DNA of 64,000 bases from Shinella kummerowiae (GCF_009827055.1 NZ_WUMK01000012.1:1-64000), one strand, 5' to 3'; numbered from the stretch's first letter, positions 12,429 through 22,846 are shown. The notes: a model not told the origin generated them from the letters alone. Translations and numbers: made by a program.

Positions 12429-13399
12429 TGCATGCGCTCCGCGGTCGAGGGGAAAGTCAGATGGGTCAGGTCTTCGGAAAGCCGCCAAAACCGTGCGGCA
12501 AGGTCGGGATCGGTCGCCGCGGGCAGCGGATGCACCAGGGACGGCGAACCGCGCATCTCGCGAAAACCATCCGGGCCAATGAAGGCGCCGCCGCGAAGAC
12601 CTTCGGCGGTCGCCGCATAAAGCTGATTGAGCACACCCTGCTCGGCATTCTGCGCGAGGAAGCGGTTGCCGATAGACATGAAAAGACGCAGCACGCCGGA
12701 GGTCGCATTGGTCTGGAGGTTGGTATCCGAATAGCCCGGATGGGCGAGGAGGCTGAGGATTGGCAGCCCGACCGCCTTCAGGCGGCGATCGAGTTCCAGC
12801 GCAAACAGCACATTGGCGAATTTCGACTGGGCATAGAAGGCCATGCGGCCATAGCTGCGCTCACCTTTTAAGTCCTCGAAATGGATGCGCCCCCGGCGAT
12901 GCAGCTCCGAACTCACGGTCACCACCCGCGCGTTGCTCGATGCGGAAAGCAGCGGCAGCAGCCGCAAGGTCAGGGCAAAATGCGCGAGGTGGTTGACGCC
13001 GAACTGGGTCTCGTGGCCCTGCGACGTCAGCCCGCGCGGCGGCATCATGACGCCGGCATTGTTGATCAGGAGATCGATCGGACGGCCGTCGGCGCGGAGC
13101 CTGTCGGCGAAGGCGGAAACATCGTCGAGATCGGCAAGATCGAGCCGCCGAAGCTCGACCGCAGCATCAGGCAACTCGGCACGGATGCGGGCCAGTGCCC
13201 GTTCCCCCCTGCCCGCGTCCCGCGCGGTCATCACCACCTGTGCGCCCTTCCTCGCCAGTTCGCGCACCGTCAGGAAGCCGAGGCCGCTATTTGCCCCGGT
13301 AACGACAGCAAACCTGCCGGACTGGTCCGGCATGTCGGAAAGCGTCCACGGTTTCGTGCCGGCCGCATCGTCCGTGGTTGCCATGCCGTTTGTGCGCAT
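12425..13399 (-). CDS. Short-chain dehydrogenase/reductase (retinol/WW-domain oxidoreductase-like)
   Basis: A 324-residue SDR. It has the nucleotide motif TGANSGLG (near residue 34), the NNAG motif (LLINNAGVM), the catalytic Ser in VTVSSELH, and the catalytic YAQSK tetrad segment near residue 190. Its length and the [11 protein letters not shown] insertion fit the protochlorophyllide reductase/retinol dehydrogenase-like subgroup found in bacteria; the substrate is unknown. The first Met is at 13399; a second at 13384 (MATTDD) is equally possible. It is divergent from a TetR gene with a 90-base shared promoter region, and coupled by an ATGA overlap to the methyltransferase. Confidence 0.85.
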   Translation of the reverse strand: MRTNGMATTDDAAGTKPWTLSDMPDQSGRFAVVTGANSGLGFLTVRELARKGAQVVMTARDAGRGERALARIRAELPDAAVELRRLDLADLDDVSAFADRLRADGRPIDLLINNAGVMMPPRGLTSQGHETQFGVNHLAHFALTLRLLPLLSASSNARVVTVSSELHRRGRIHFEDLKGERSYGRMAFYAQSKFANVLFALELDRRLKAVGLPILSLLAHPGYSDTNLQTNATSGVLRLFMSIGNRFLAQNAEQGVLNQLYAATAEGLRGGAFIGPDGFREMRGSPSLVHPLPAATDPDLAARFWRLSEDLTHLTFPSTAERMQ

Positions 13400-13450
13400 T
13401 ATGATACCCCGGACAAATCTGAACAGTGTTTACATTTTGCTAGCGCAGAA

Positions 13451-13467
13451 TCTTTACACTGTAAAGA
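13451..13467. promoter_or_regulatory. TetR operator candidate
   Basis: TCTTTAC-act-GTAAAGA is a perfect 7-bp-arm palindrome placed 22 bases before the TetR start codon and between the divergent SDR and TetR genes. A half-site GTTTAC lies at 13428-13433. TetR-family proteins usually bind such palindromes in the shared intergenic region. Confidence 0.6.
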
Positions 13468-13489
13468 TAACAATTGCGTGAGACCGACG

Positions 13490-14119
13490 ATGAACGAAAA
13501 AAAGACCGCCCAACGCGGCTATCACCACGGTGACCTGCGCGACACGCTGATCAAAGCCGCCGATGCGCTTCTGGCCGAACGCGGCCTGGAGGGGTTTACG
13601 CTGCGCGAAACGGCGCGCCGCGCCGGCGTCTCGCCAGCCGCCCCCTCCCATCATTTCGGCGGCACGGCGGGCCTGCTGACGGAAATCGCCGCACTCGGCT
13701 ATCAGGAGCTCGCCAATCGCCTGACACTCGCCGGCGAAACAGGGACGGCCGCCGACCGCCTCAAGGCGCAGGGCGTCGCTTATGTCCGGTTTGCCGTGGA
13801 TTTCCCGGGCCGCTTCCACCTGATGTTTCGCCACGACCTCCTCCTGAGGGACCAGCCCTCGCTGGAGCAGGCGACCGGGCGGGCGTGGGATGCGCTGGAA
13901 AAGACCGTACTGGCCATTCGCGGGCAGTCGGACGGTGCCGAACTCGACGCGGAGGGCGAGGCCATGCTGATCGGCATCTGGTCGACGGCGCACGGATTTG
14001 CCCACCTGACGCTCGACAAGAAGCTCGCCCGCATTGCCGACTGCGGCAGCGACGATGAGATGCTGGACAGCCTGTTCCCGACCATCATCGACACGCTCTG
14101 GGTCAAGAAGCTCGGCTGA
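13490..14119 (+). CDS. TetR/AcrR-family transcriptional regulator
   Basis: A 209-residue regulator. The N-terminal helix-turn-helix covers about residues 10-58 (GYHHGDLRDTLIKAADALL ... TLRETARRAGVSPAAPSHHF), followed by an all-helical ligand domain with WHG-type features such as WDALE and IWSTAHGFAHL. The frame is open far upstream, but the ATG at 13490 gives the family-typical N-terminus; earlier codons would run through the operator and the divergent SDR gene. The most likely targets are its own gene and the divergent SDR-methyltransferase pair. The ligand is unknown. Confidence 0.88.
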   Translation: MNEKKTAQRGYHHGDLRDTLIKAADALLAERGLEGFTLRETARRAGVSPAAPSHHFGGTAGLLTEIAALGYQELANRLTLAGETGTAADRLKAQGVAYVRFAVDFPGRFHLMFRHDLLLRDQPSLEQATGRAWDALEKTVLAIRGQSDGAELDAEGEAMLIGIWSTAHGFAHLTLDKKLARIADCGSDDEMLDSLFPTIIDTLWVKKLG

Positions 14120-14177
14120 GACGAAAAGGCCCGCGCACCTTTCGGCACGCGGGCAAGGGGATCGGATGATGGTGGTT

Positions 14178-14206
14178 GCGGGCGCCAGGCGCCCGCGTCC
14201 CGTTTT
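14178..14206. terminator. terminator candidate between tetR and glpV
   Basis: The 9-bp arms GCGGGCGCC and GGCGCCCGC are separated by one base, so the practical hairpin has a 5-nt loop. GTCCCGTTTT follows on the plus strand. A second weaker stem, GCCCGCG/CGCGGGC, lies at 14129-14154. They separate the convergent tetR and glpV genes. Confidence 0.45.
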
Positions 14207-14209
14207 GCC

Positions 14210-15931
14210 TTACTTCTGCCAGCTCTTGACGAGTTCGTCATAGTTGACGGTCAGCGGCTTTTCCTTCTCGTTCTCGATCTTGAGCTGCGGCGCAATGTTG
14301 CCCTTTTCGACGGCATCCTTGTTCCAGTATTCAAGATCGTGCTCTTCGGCGAGCTTCGGGCCAATATCGCCCTGGACGCCGGCGCGCTCGAGGCGTTCCA
14401 GCACCTTTTCCTGCTCGGCGCACAGCGAGTCCATCGCTTCCTGTGCGGTCTTTGCACCCGACGAGGCATCGCCGATCGCCTGCCACCACAGCTGGGCGAG
14501 CTTCGGATAGTCAGGGATGTTCGTACCGGTCGGCGACCACTGCACGCGGGCCGGCGAACGGTAGAACTCGATCAGACCACCGAGCTTCGGTGCGCGTTCC
14601 GTAAACGACGGATGAGCGATCGAGGATTCGCGGATGAGCGTCAGGCCGGTATGGCTCTTCTTGACGTCAACCGTCTTGGAGACGACGAACTGCGCATAGA
14701 GCCAGGCGGCCTTGGCGCGGTCGTCCGGCGTGGACTTCAGAAGCGTCCAGGAACCCACGTCCTGGTAACCGAGCTTCATGCCGTCCTTCCAGTAGACGCC
14801 GTGCGGGCTGGGGGCGAAACGCCACTTCGGCGTACCGTCCGCGTTGACGACCGGCAGACCGTCCTTCACGAAGTCGGCGGTGAACGCCGTATAGGTGAAC
14901 ATCTGCTGAGCGATCTCGCCCTGCGACGGGACCGGGCCGGATTCCGAGAAGGTCATGCCCTGGGCGGACGCCGGTGCATAGGCCTTCAGCCAGTCGAGGT
15001 ACTTCTGGATGGCGTAGACCGAGGCCGGGCCGTTGGTGTCGCCGCCGCGTGCGACGCACGAGCCGACAGGACGCGACTTCTCGTCGACTTTGATGCCCCA
15101 TTCGTCGACCGGAAGACCGTTCGGCAGGCCCTTGTCGCCGTTGCCGGCCATCGACAGCCAGGCGTCGGTGAAGCGCCAGCCCAGCGACGGGTCCTTCTTG
15201 CCGTAGTCCATGTGGCCATAGACCTTCTTGCCGTCGATCTCGCGGCCGGTGAAGAACTCTGCAATGTCCTCGTAAGCGGACCAGTTGACCGGAACGCCGA
15301 GGTCGTAGCCGTACTTCGCCTTAAAGTCGGCCTTGTTCTTCTCGTCGTTGAACCAGTCGTAGCGGAACCAGTAGAGGTTCGCGAACTGCTGGTCGGGCAG
15401 TTGGTAGAGGTCGCCGTCCGGAGCGGTCGTGAACTTCAGGCCGATGAAGTCCTCGAGGTCGAGGTTCGGGTTGGTGACGTCCTTGCCTTCGTTGGCCATC
15501 CACTTGGTAAGCGAACGGGCCTGCTGGTAGCGCCAGTGCGTGCCGATCAGGTCGGAATCGTTGACATAGGCGTCATAGACGTTTTCGCCCGACTGCATCT
15601 GTGTCTGCAGCTTTTCGACGACATCACCTTCGCCGATCAGGTCGTGGGTGATCTTGATGCCGGTGATCGCGGTAAAGGCCGGTGCGAGAACCTTCGATTC
15701 GTATTCATGCGTGGTGATCGTTTCGGAAACGACCTTGATCTCCATGCCGGCGAACGGCTTGGCGGCATCGACGAACCACTGCATTTCCGCTTCCTGGGCG
15801 GTGCGGTCGAGCGAGGACATGTCGCCGATTTCCGCGTCCAGGAACTTCTTGGCAGCATCCATGTCCGCCAATGCGGAGCCGGTAAACGCCAGCAGCATCA
15901 CTGCCGTCGTCGTCAGAAGTTGCTTTCGCAT
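14210..15931 (-). CDS. glpV: Glycerol ABC transporter substrate-binding protein GlpV
   Basis: A periplasmic solute-binding protein of 573 residues, unusually large for a sugar-type binding protein but as in the rhizobial GlpV family. A signal peptide is visible (MRKQLLTTTAVMLLAF, cleavage near ALA-DMD, residues 21-25). It is the last gene of the minus-strand glp cluster, after two ATPases, two permeases and GlpU. Glycerol as substrate is inferred from the gene order glpDSTPQUV reported for Rhizobium leguminosarum. The ATG at 15931 has a strong GGGAGGAT ribosome site; the frame stays open upstream but without a signal peptide. Confidence 0.9.
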   Translation of the reverse strand: MRKQLLTTTAVMLLAFTGSALADMDAAKKFLDAEIGDMSSLDRTAQEAEMQWFVDAAKPFAGMEIKVVSETITTHEYESKVLAPAFTAITGIKITHDLIGEGDVVEKLQTQMQSGENVYDAYVNDSDLIGTHWRYQQARSLTKWMANEGKDVTNPNLDLEDFIGLKFTTAPDGDLYQLPDQQFANLYWFRYDWFNDEKNKADFKAKYGYDLGVPVNWSAYEDIAEFFTGREIDGKKVYGHMDYGKKDPSLGWRFTDAWLSMAGNGDKGLPNGLPVDEWGIKVDEKSRPVGSCVARGGDTNGPASVYAIQKYLDWLKAYAPASAQGMTFSESGPVPSQGEIAQQMFTYTAFTADFVKDGLPVVNADGTPKWRFAPSPHGVYWKDGMKLGYQDVGSWTLLKSTPDDRAKAAWLYAQFVVSKTVDVKKSHTGLTLIRESSIAHPSFTERAPKLGGLIEFYRSPARVQWSPTGTNIPDYPKLAQLWWQAIGDASSGAKTAQEAMDSLCAEQEKVLERLERAGVQGDIGPKLAEEHDLEYWNKDAVEKGNIAPQLKIENEKEKPLTVNYDELVKSWQK

Positions 15932-16004
15932 TTTGATCCTCCCTTGGGGTTTTGCGATTGCATGCGCGAAGGCCCTAATCTCCCCGGGCCTCCATTTCCT
16001 TTGC

Positions 16005-16424
16005 CTAGACGAAGCGGAAAACGCCAATGGCGTAGACCACGGACAAGGCAAGAGCCCACCACAGATTGGCGCCGACAAGGCCCAACCATGCGAGATGAAT
16101 GAACGCCGAGCCGAGCAGCGACACGAACAGCCGGTCGCCGCGGGTCGTCTCGAAGCGCAGGATGCCAACACGCGGGCTTCCGCCCGGCCGGGCATATTCC
16201 CAGACGCCCATCAGCGCGATCAGCGTGAAGATGGTCAGGAAGAACATCGCCGTCGGGAACGACCAGGCCATCCAGCCGCCTGCGATAAGCGGCGCGAAGA
16301 AGTCGCGCTCGCCGTCCTTGACCGGAAGCCCCAGGAACAGGGCGCCGGCGACGACGACATAGACGAGGAGCACGGCAACGAGCGCGGCGGGCCAGCGATT
16401 GTTGTTGTTTGCGACAGCGGCCAT
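16005..16424 (-). CDS. glpU: DUF2160 membrane protein GlpU
   Basis: A small integral membrane protein (139 residues) with about four hydrophobic helices near 13-33, 45-72, 100-118 and 120-138. DUF2160 proteins sit within rhizobial glycerol transporter operons (GlpU); their role in uptake is not known. The ATG overlaps the glpQ stop by one base (TGATG), which indicates translational coupling with the permease. 73 bases separate it from glpV. Confidence 0.88.
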   Translation of the reverse strand: MAAVANNNNRWPAALVAVLLVYVVVAGALFLGLPVKDGERDFFAPLIAGGWMAWSFPTAMFFLTIFTLIALMGVWEYARPGGSPRVGILRFETTRGDRLFVSLLGSAFIHLAWLGLVGANLWWALALSVVYAIGVFRFV

Positions 16425-17305
16425 CAGACCCTCCCCAGGGCAAAGCCCTTGGCGATGTAATTGCGGACGAAATAGATCACGAGCGCGCCGGGAATGATGG
16501 TGAGCACGCCGGCGGCGGCGAGCACACCCCAGTCCATGCCGGAGGCCGAGACCGTGCGCGTCATCGTCGCGGCGATCGGCTTGGCATCCGTCGTCGTCAG
16601 CGTGCGGGCGATCAGGAGTTCGACCCAGGAGAACATGAAGCAGAAGAAGGCGGCGACACCGATGCCCGAGGCGATCAGCGGCACGAAGATCTTGGCGAAG
16701 AACTTCGGGAACGAGTAGCCGTCGATATAGGCGGTCTCGTCGATCTCCTTCGGCACGCCCGACATGAAGCCTTCAAGGATCCACACGGCGAGCGGCACGT
16801 TGAACAGGCAGTGCGCGATGGCAACCGCGATATGCGTGTCGATCAGGCCGAAAGCCGAATAGAGTTGGAAGAACGGCAGCGCGAAGACGGCCGGCGGCGC
16901 CATGCGGTTGGTGAGCAGCCAGAAGAACAGGTGCTTGTCGCCGAGGAACCGATAGCGCGAGAAGGCATAGGCCGCCGGCAGCGCCACCGAAACCGAAATC
17001 AGCGTGTTCAGCACCACGTAGATGATCGAGTTGATGTAACCCGAATACCAGGCCGGATCGGTGAAGATCACGGTGTAGTTCCTGAGCGTCGGATTGACCG
17101 GCCAGAGCGAGAAGGCCCCGGTGATCTCCGCATTCGTCTTGAAGCTCATGTTGACGAGCCAGTAGATCGGCAACATCAAGAAGAGGATGTAGAGCGTCGG
17201 CACCAGCCAGGAGAAGCTGCGCTTGCTGTTGGCTCCGGCCCTTGTGTCGACGGTGCTTGCGGCGCTCGTCTGGAGCGTGTTTGCAGTGGTTGCCTGTGAG
17301 GTCAT
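16424..17305 (-). CDS. glpQ: Glycerol ABC transporter permease GlpQ
   Basis: An inner-membrane permease of 293 residues with about six transmembrane segments and a MalG-type ATPase-coupling loop (EIDETAYIDGYSFPKFFAKI, near 195-214). An N-terminal Ser/Thr/Ala-rich extension of about 25 residues precedes the first helix. The ATG at 17305 follows the glpP stop by 11 bases and has a GGAGG-type site; the frame is open upstream into glpP, which I treat as chance. It pairs with GlpP to form the channel. Confidence 0.93.
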   Translation of the reverse strand: MTSQATTANTLQTSAASTVDTRAGANSKRSFSWLVPTLYILFLMLPIYWLVNMSFKTNAEITGAFSLWPVNPTLRNYTVIFTDPAWYSGYINSIIYVVLNTLISVSVALPAAYAFSRYRFLGDKHLFFWLLTNRMAPPAVFALPFFQLYSAFGLIDTHIAVAIAHCLFNVPLAVWILEGFMSGVPKEIDETAYIDGYSFPKFFAKIFVPLIASGIGVAAFFCFMFSWVELLIARTLTTTDAKPIAATMTRTVSASGMDWGVLAAAGVLTIIPGALVIYFVRNYIAKGFALGRV

Positions 17306-17316
17306 GGTTTCCTCCC

Positions 17317-18185
17317 TCACGCCTGTTCGTCGCTGCTGGTCATGACCGTGTAGAAGATCCACGACAGCAGCAGGATGATCAGGAAGTAGATGATGGACAT
17401 TGCCGCGGCGGGGCCGAGGTCGAACTGGCCGATCGCCATCTTGACGAGGTCGATCGACAGGAAGGTTGTCGAGTTGCCGGGGCCGCCGCCGGTGATGACG
17501 AAGGGCTCGGTATAGATCATGAAACTGTCCATGAAGCGCAACAGGAAGGCGATGAGCAGCACGCGCTTCATCTTCGGCAGCTGGATGTAGCGGAACACGG
17601 CCCACCGCGAGGCACCGTCGATCTTCGCAGCCTGGTAATAGGCCTCCGGGATCGAGACGAGGCCGGCGTAGCACAAGAGCACGACAAGGCTCGTCCAGTG
17701 CCAGACGTCCATGACGATCAGCGTCATCCAGGCATCGAAGACATTGTTGACGTAGTTGTAGCTGATGCCGAGCGCATCGAGCGTGCGACCGAGCAGACCG
17801 ATATCGACGCGGCCAAACACCTGCCAGATCGTGCCGACGACGTTCCACGGAATGAGCAGCGGCAGCGCCATCAGGACGAGGCAGAACGGCACGCCGAGGC
17901 CCTTCTTCGGCATGTTGAGCGCGATCAGGATGCCAAGCGGGATCTCGATGGCAAGGATGATACCGGAGAACAGCAGGTTGCGGCCGAGCGCCTGCCAGAA
18001 GCGATCGGATTCCAGAACGTCGGAGAACCAGCCGACGCCGTTCCAGAAGAACTGGTTGTTGCCGAACGTGTCCTGCACCGAATAGTTCACCACCGTCATC
18101 AGCGGGATCACCGCCGAGAAGGCGACGAGCAGCAGGACCGGCAGGACCATAAACCAGGCCTTGTTGTTCCAGGTCTTGTTCATCA

Positions 18186-18186
<1 letters not shown>
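17317..18186 (-). CDS. glpP: Glycerol ABC transporter permease GlpP
   Basis: A 289-residue MalF-type permease with six transmembrane helices and the coupling loop AYYQAAKIDGASRWAVFRYI (near 190). The first ATG (18186) overlaps the glpT stop in TGATG, and a second ATG follows immediately at 18183, so the exact start is uncertain by one residue. It works with GlpQ and the ATPases GlpS and GlpT. Confidence 0.93.
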
Positions 18187-19256
<1,070 letters not shown>

Positions 19257-19266
19257 GGTCTCCTCC

Positions 19267-20349
19267 TCAGGCCGCCGCGGCGGCCGGTTCGGCGATCGTC
19301 CTGCCATCCGTGCCGAACGCCATCAGGTGGCGCGTGTCGACATGGACAGTGATGATCGCGTCCGGCTCGATGTCGTGGATGCCCGGCGAGAGCATGACCC
19401 AACGGCTGCCCTCGAATTCGATGTAGATAAAGCTTTCCGAACCGGCGATTTCCGAGATCGCGGTGCGCACCTGAAGGCTTGCCGAGGTCGGATGCCGGCT
19501 CGTCAACGCCAAATGATGCGGATGGAAGGCGATGGTGCAGGGACCGTCCGGCAGGGTCGCAAGATGCGCCGGCACCGGCAGCACCGGTTTGCCGCCGACC
19601 TCGAAATGTGCGCCGTTCTTCAACACCTGCATGGTGTTCAGCGGCGGGTCTGCAAAGGTGCGCGCCGTGACGAGATCGCTCGGATGACGATAGACGTCAA
19701 TGGTGCGGCCGAACTGGGTGATGCGGCCTTGCGACAGCGTCGCCGTATTGCCGCCGAGAAGCAGGGCTTCAGACGGTTCGGTCGTCGCATAGACGAAGAT
19801 CGCGCCGGACGCGGCAAAGATCTTCGGCAGTTCGAGGCGCAGCTCCTCGCGCAGCTTGTAATCGAGGTTGGCGAGCGGTTCGTCGAGCAGCACGAGGCTG
19901 GCATTCTTGACGATGGCGCGGGCAAGCGCCGTGCGCTGCTGCTGGCCGCCGGAAAGATTGAGCGGCGTGCGGTCGAGATAGGGCGTCAGCTTCAGCAGCT
20001 CAGCTGCCTTGCGCACTTCGCGATCGATCGTCGCTTTGTCCGCCCCCTTGATGCGCATCGGCGAGGCGATGTTCTCGTAGACGGTCAAAGCCGGATAATT
20101 GATGAACTGCTGGTAGACCATGGCGACGCCGCGCTCCTGCACGCGCACGCCGGTGACGTCCTTGCCGTCGAACCAGACGGAGCCGGCGGTCGGCTTGTCG
20201 AGGCCGGCCATCAGCCGCATCAGCGATGTCTTGCCCGACAGCGTCGGGCCGAGCAGCACATTGAGCGCGCCGCGCTCGAGCACGAGGTTGGTCGGGTGGA
20301 TATGCGTTTCCGCCCCCGCCACCTTCGCGATGTTTCTAAGTTCAAGCAT
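19267..20349 (-). CDS. glpS: Glycerol ABC transporter ATPase GlpS
   Basis: A 360-residue ATPase with Walker A GPTLSGKT (34-41), the canonical signature [10 protein letters not shown], and Walker B LVLLDEPLANLDY. It ends with a MalK-type OB-fold regulatory region. The H-loop His of other importers is not obvious: the matching stretch reads VYATTEPSEAL rather than VYVTHDQ. It is the partner of GlpT, whose Walker and H-loop regions are normal but whose signature is changed, so the two look complementary. It starts 42 bases after glpD. Confidence 0.92.
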   Translation of the reverse strand: MLELRNIAKVAGAETHIHPTNLVLERGALNVLLGPTLSGKTSLMRLMAGLDKPTAGSVWFDGKDVTGVRVQERGVAMVYQQFINYPALTVYENIASPMRIKGADKATIDREVRKAAELLKLTPYLDRTPLNLSGGQQQRTALARAIVKNASLVLLDEPLANLDYKLREELRLELPKIFAASGAIFVYATTEPSEALLLGGNTATLSQGRITQFGRTIDVYRHPSDLVTARTFADPPLNTMQVLKNGAHFEVGGKPVLPVPAHLATLPDGPCTIAFHPHHLALTSRHPTSASLQVRTAISEIAGSESFIYIEFEGSRWVMLSPGIHDIEPDAIITVHVDTRHLMAFGTDGRTIAEPAAAAA

Positions 20350-20391
20350 TCCTATCTCCGTCGTTCCTCCCAGCCACCGGATCAGGGTGTG

Positions 20392-21909
20392 CTAGTGGGG
20401 GGCCGCCTGTGCGGCCGCCATGTAGTCTTCCAGCGCAGCCGCCTCAGCGGCCGTCAGGTGCAATCCGCGTTTGGTCCGCCGCCACAGCACGTCCTCGGCA
20501 TGCCGGGCCCATTCTTCCTTCATCAGCCAGCGCACCTCACATTCGTACAGGTCGCTGCCGAAATGCCGCCCAAGATCGTCGATCGTCTTCGCGCCGTCCA
20601 GCATGACCGCGGCCCGTGTGCCGTAGAGCCGGACGAGCCGGCGGGCATGGGCCGGCGCCAGAAAGGCAAAGCGCGATGATAGCGCCTTCACCTCGGCGTC
20701 GAAGCCATCGACCTTGAAATCACCGCCGGGCAGGCGGGACTGCGCCGTCCAGCGATCGCCCTTCGCGCCGATCGATTCCGAAATCTTCTCCAGCGCCGAT
20801 TCGGCGAGACGCCGGTAGGTGGTGAGCTTGCCGCCAAAGATGTTGAGCAATGGCGCCTGGCCATCGCCACCCTCGACCTTCAGCACGTAGTCGCGTGTCG
20901 CTTCCTGCGCCTTGCTGGCGCCGTCATCGAAAAGCGGGCGCACGCCGGAATAGGTCCAGACGATATCGTCCCGCGTCACCGGCTCGGCGAAATATTCACT
21001 CGCCGAGGCGCAAAGATAACCGATTTCCTCGTCGCTGATGCGAACATCCCGGGGATCACCCTGATAGTCCCGGTCCGTCGTGCCGATCAGCGTGAACTCC
21101 TCCTGGTACGGGATGGCGAACATGATACGCCCGTCGGGGTTCTGGAAGAAGTAGGCGCGCGGATCGGAGAATTTCTTCTTCACGACGATATGGCTGCCCT
21201 GCACAAGGCGGACATTGTGCACGTCGTTGCGACCGAAGGCGGAGGACAGGACCTTGTCGACCCAGGGACCCGCGGCATTCACCAGCATGCGGGCGCGAAA
21301 CGTCTCGCGTTCGCCGGTCTCGACATGCTCGGTCTCGACATTCCAGTGGCCGTTTTCGCGCCGCGCGGTGACGACCTTGGTGCCGGTACGAATATCAGCG
21401 CCCCGGTCGGCGGCATCCCGCGCGTTCAGCACGACAAGGCGCGCATCATCGACCCAGCCGTCGGAATATTCAAAAGCCTTGTGAAACAGCTTCTTCAAGG
21501 GGCCGCCGGCCGGATCCTTCGTCAGGTCGACCGTGCGGGTCGCCGGCAGAAGCTTGCGGCCGCCGATATAGTCATAGAGGAACAGGCCGAGGCGGATAAG
21601 CCAGGCCGGACGTGGCCCGCCCTTCTGGAAGGGCAGCACGAAACGCATCGGCCAAATGACATTGGGCGCCATGGCCCACAACACTTCGCGCTCCATCAGC
21701 GCTTCACGCACCAGGCGGAATTCGTAATGTTCGAGATAGCGCAGGCCGCCATGAATGAGCTTGGTGGAGGCGGATGACGTGCCGGACGCAAAGTCCTTCA
21801 TCTCGGCAAGCACGACCGAATAGCCACGGCCCGCCGCATCGCGCGCAATGCCGCAGCCATTGATGCCGCCACCGATAACAAAAATATCGCGGATCACGTT
21901 GCCGTCCAA
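20392..21909 (-). CDS. glpD: Glycerol-3-phosphate dehydrogenase (FAD)
   Basis: This flavoenzyme oxidises glycerol 3-phosphate to dihydroxyacetone phosphate at the membrane, passing electrons to quinone. The N-terminal FAD site is GGGINGCGIARDAAGRG (near residue 12), followed by the family stretch ASGTSSASTKLIHGGLRYLE. The most likely start is a TTG at 21909, placed 5 bases after a GGAGG site, giving 505 residues and the N-terminus of known rhizobial GlpD. An ATG at 21936 lies upstream of that ribosome site. It is the first gene of the glycerol operon, preceded by repressor-like sites. No glycerol kinase gene is in the window. Confidence 0.95.
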   Translation of the reverse strand: MDGNVIRDIFVIGGGINGCGIARDAAGRGYSVVLAEMKDFASGTSSASTKLIHGGLRYLEHYEFRLVREALMEREVLWAMAPNVIWPMRFVLPFQKGGPRPAWLIRLGLFLYDYIGGRKLLPATRTVDLTKDPAGGPLKKLFHKAFEYSDGWVDDARLVVLNARDAADRGADIRTGTKVVTARRENGHWNVETEHVETGERETFRARMLVNAAGPWVDKVLSSAFGRNDVHNVRLVQGSHIVVKKKFSDPRAYFFQNPDGRIMFAIPYQEEFTLIGTTDRDYQGDPRDVRISDEEIGYLCASASEYFAEPVTRDDIVWTYSGVRPLFDDGASKAQEATRDYVLKVEGGDGQAPLLNIFGGKLTTYRRLAESALEKISESIGAKGDRWTAQSRLPGGDFKVDGFDAEVKALSSRFAFLAPAHARRLVRLYGTRAAVMLDGAKTIDDLGRHFGSDLYECEVRWLMKEEWARHAEDVLWRRTKRGLHLTAAEAAALEDYMAAAQAAPH

Positions 21910-21949
21910 GTTCCCCTCCCATTTCGCATTGCACAATTTTGCGCAGTTG

Positions 21950-21999
21950 CGAAAGCACGAAGAGTTAAAACGAAAACATTTCGAATGTCAAACGAATGT
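21950..21999. promoter_or_regulatory. GlpR (DeoR-type) operator region before glpD
   Basis: The region holds CGAAAGCAC (21950-21958), which also occurs before glpR, and a small palindrome CGAAA-ACA-TTTCG (21971-21983). CGAATGT occurs twice exactly 11 bases apart (21982-21988, 21993-21999). TTTCG/CGAAA elements are typical of DeoR/GlpR sites. Confidence 0.45.
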
Positions 22000-22023
22000 A
22001 GGACTAATGCTGTTTTTGTGCTT

Positions 22024-22794
22024 TCACGGCGCGGAAGACGTCTCGATCAGGCGCACGTCATGCTCCTGGCAAATGCCGCGAATGCCCTCGAACGGACAGG
22101 TATCGGTGATGAAAGTATGCACCTGCGACAGGTGGCCGATGCGCACCGGCGCTGTCCTTTCGAATTTGGTCGAATCCGAAACCAGGATGACGTGACGCGC
22201 ATTCGCAATGATTGCCTGCGCCACCTTCACCTCACGATAGTCGAAGTCGAGAAGCGCGCCGTCCTCATCGATCGCCGACACGCCGATCACTGCGTAGTCC
22301 ACCTTGAACTGCCGGATGAAATCCACCGCCGCTTCCCCGACGATGCCGCCATCCGCGCCACGCACCACGCCCCCGGCAATCACCACCTCAATCGAGGGGT
22401 AGACCCGCAAGCGATTGGCGACATTGATATTGTTGGTGATGACCATCAATTCCTTATGGTCGAGCAAAGCCTCGCCGACGGCCTCCGTCGTCGTGCCGAT
22501 ATTGATGAAAAGCGAGGAATTGTCCGGGATCATGGCGGCGGCGGCGCGGCCGATCGCCTGCTTTTCGGGCGCCGCAATCGAACGACGCGCCTCGTATTTC
22601 ACATTCTCGTTGCCGCTCGGAAACAACGCGCCGCCATGGATGCGCGTCAATGCCTTGCTGTCGCAAAGATCGTTCAAGTCCTTGCGAATGGTCTGCGGCG
22701 TCACGGAGAAGCGCGCCGCAAGGTCCTCGACGAGCACGCGCCCCTCGATCTTCGCGAGATCGAGGATCTCCGCCTGGCGACCTGTCAGAAACAT
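22024..22794 (-). CDS. glpR: DeoR-family repressor, probably GlpR
   Basis: A 256-residue DeoR-family repressor. The helix-turn-helix is at about 6-57 (RQAEILDLAKIEGRVLVEDL ... VTPQTIRKDLNDL), then a DeoR C-terminal sensor domain with INIGTTTEAVG and VSAIDEDG. Its position just upstream of, and in the same direction as, glpD supports GlpR, the repressor released by glycerol 3-phosphate; the ligand is inferred from context. The 114 bases between it and glpD carry DeoR-like sites, and so does its own promoter, so it is probably autoregulated. Confidence 0.88.
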   Translation of the reverse strand: MFLTGRQAEILDLAKIEGRVLVEDLAARFSVTPQTIRKDLNDLCDSKALTRIHGGALFPSGNENVKYEARRSIAAPEKQAIGRAAAAMIPDNSSLFINIGTTTEAVGEALLDHKELMVITNNINVANRLRVYPSIEVVIAGGVVRGADGGIVGEAAVDFIRQFKVDYAVIGVSAIDEDGALLDFDYREVKVAQAIIANARHVILVSDSTKFERTAPVRIGHLSQVHTFITDTCPFEGIRGICQEHDVRLIETSSAP

Positions 22795-22807
22795 TGGCTC
22801 CTCCCAT

Positions 22808-22846
22808 TGCTTTCGTTTGGTTTCATAATATGCAAAAACGAAAGCA
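22808..22846. promoter_or_regulatory. 11-bp inverted repeat at the glpR promoter
   Basis: Perfect arms TGCTTTCGTTT (22808-22818) and AAACGAAAGCA (22836-22846) are separated by 17 bases, starting 14 bases upstream of the glpR start codon. Each arm contains the TTTCG element also seen before glpD. It lies in the shared region with the divergent SDR gene and may control both. Confidence 0.55.

Noticed and set aside
12881-13489. An upstream extension of the TetR frame by about 200 codons
   Set aside because: It runs antisense through the SDR gene and the operator; the ATG at 13490 gives the normal TetR N-terminus.
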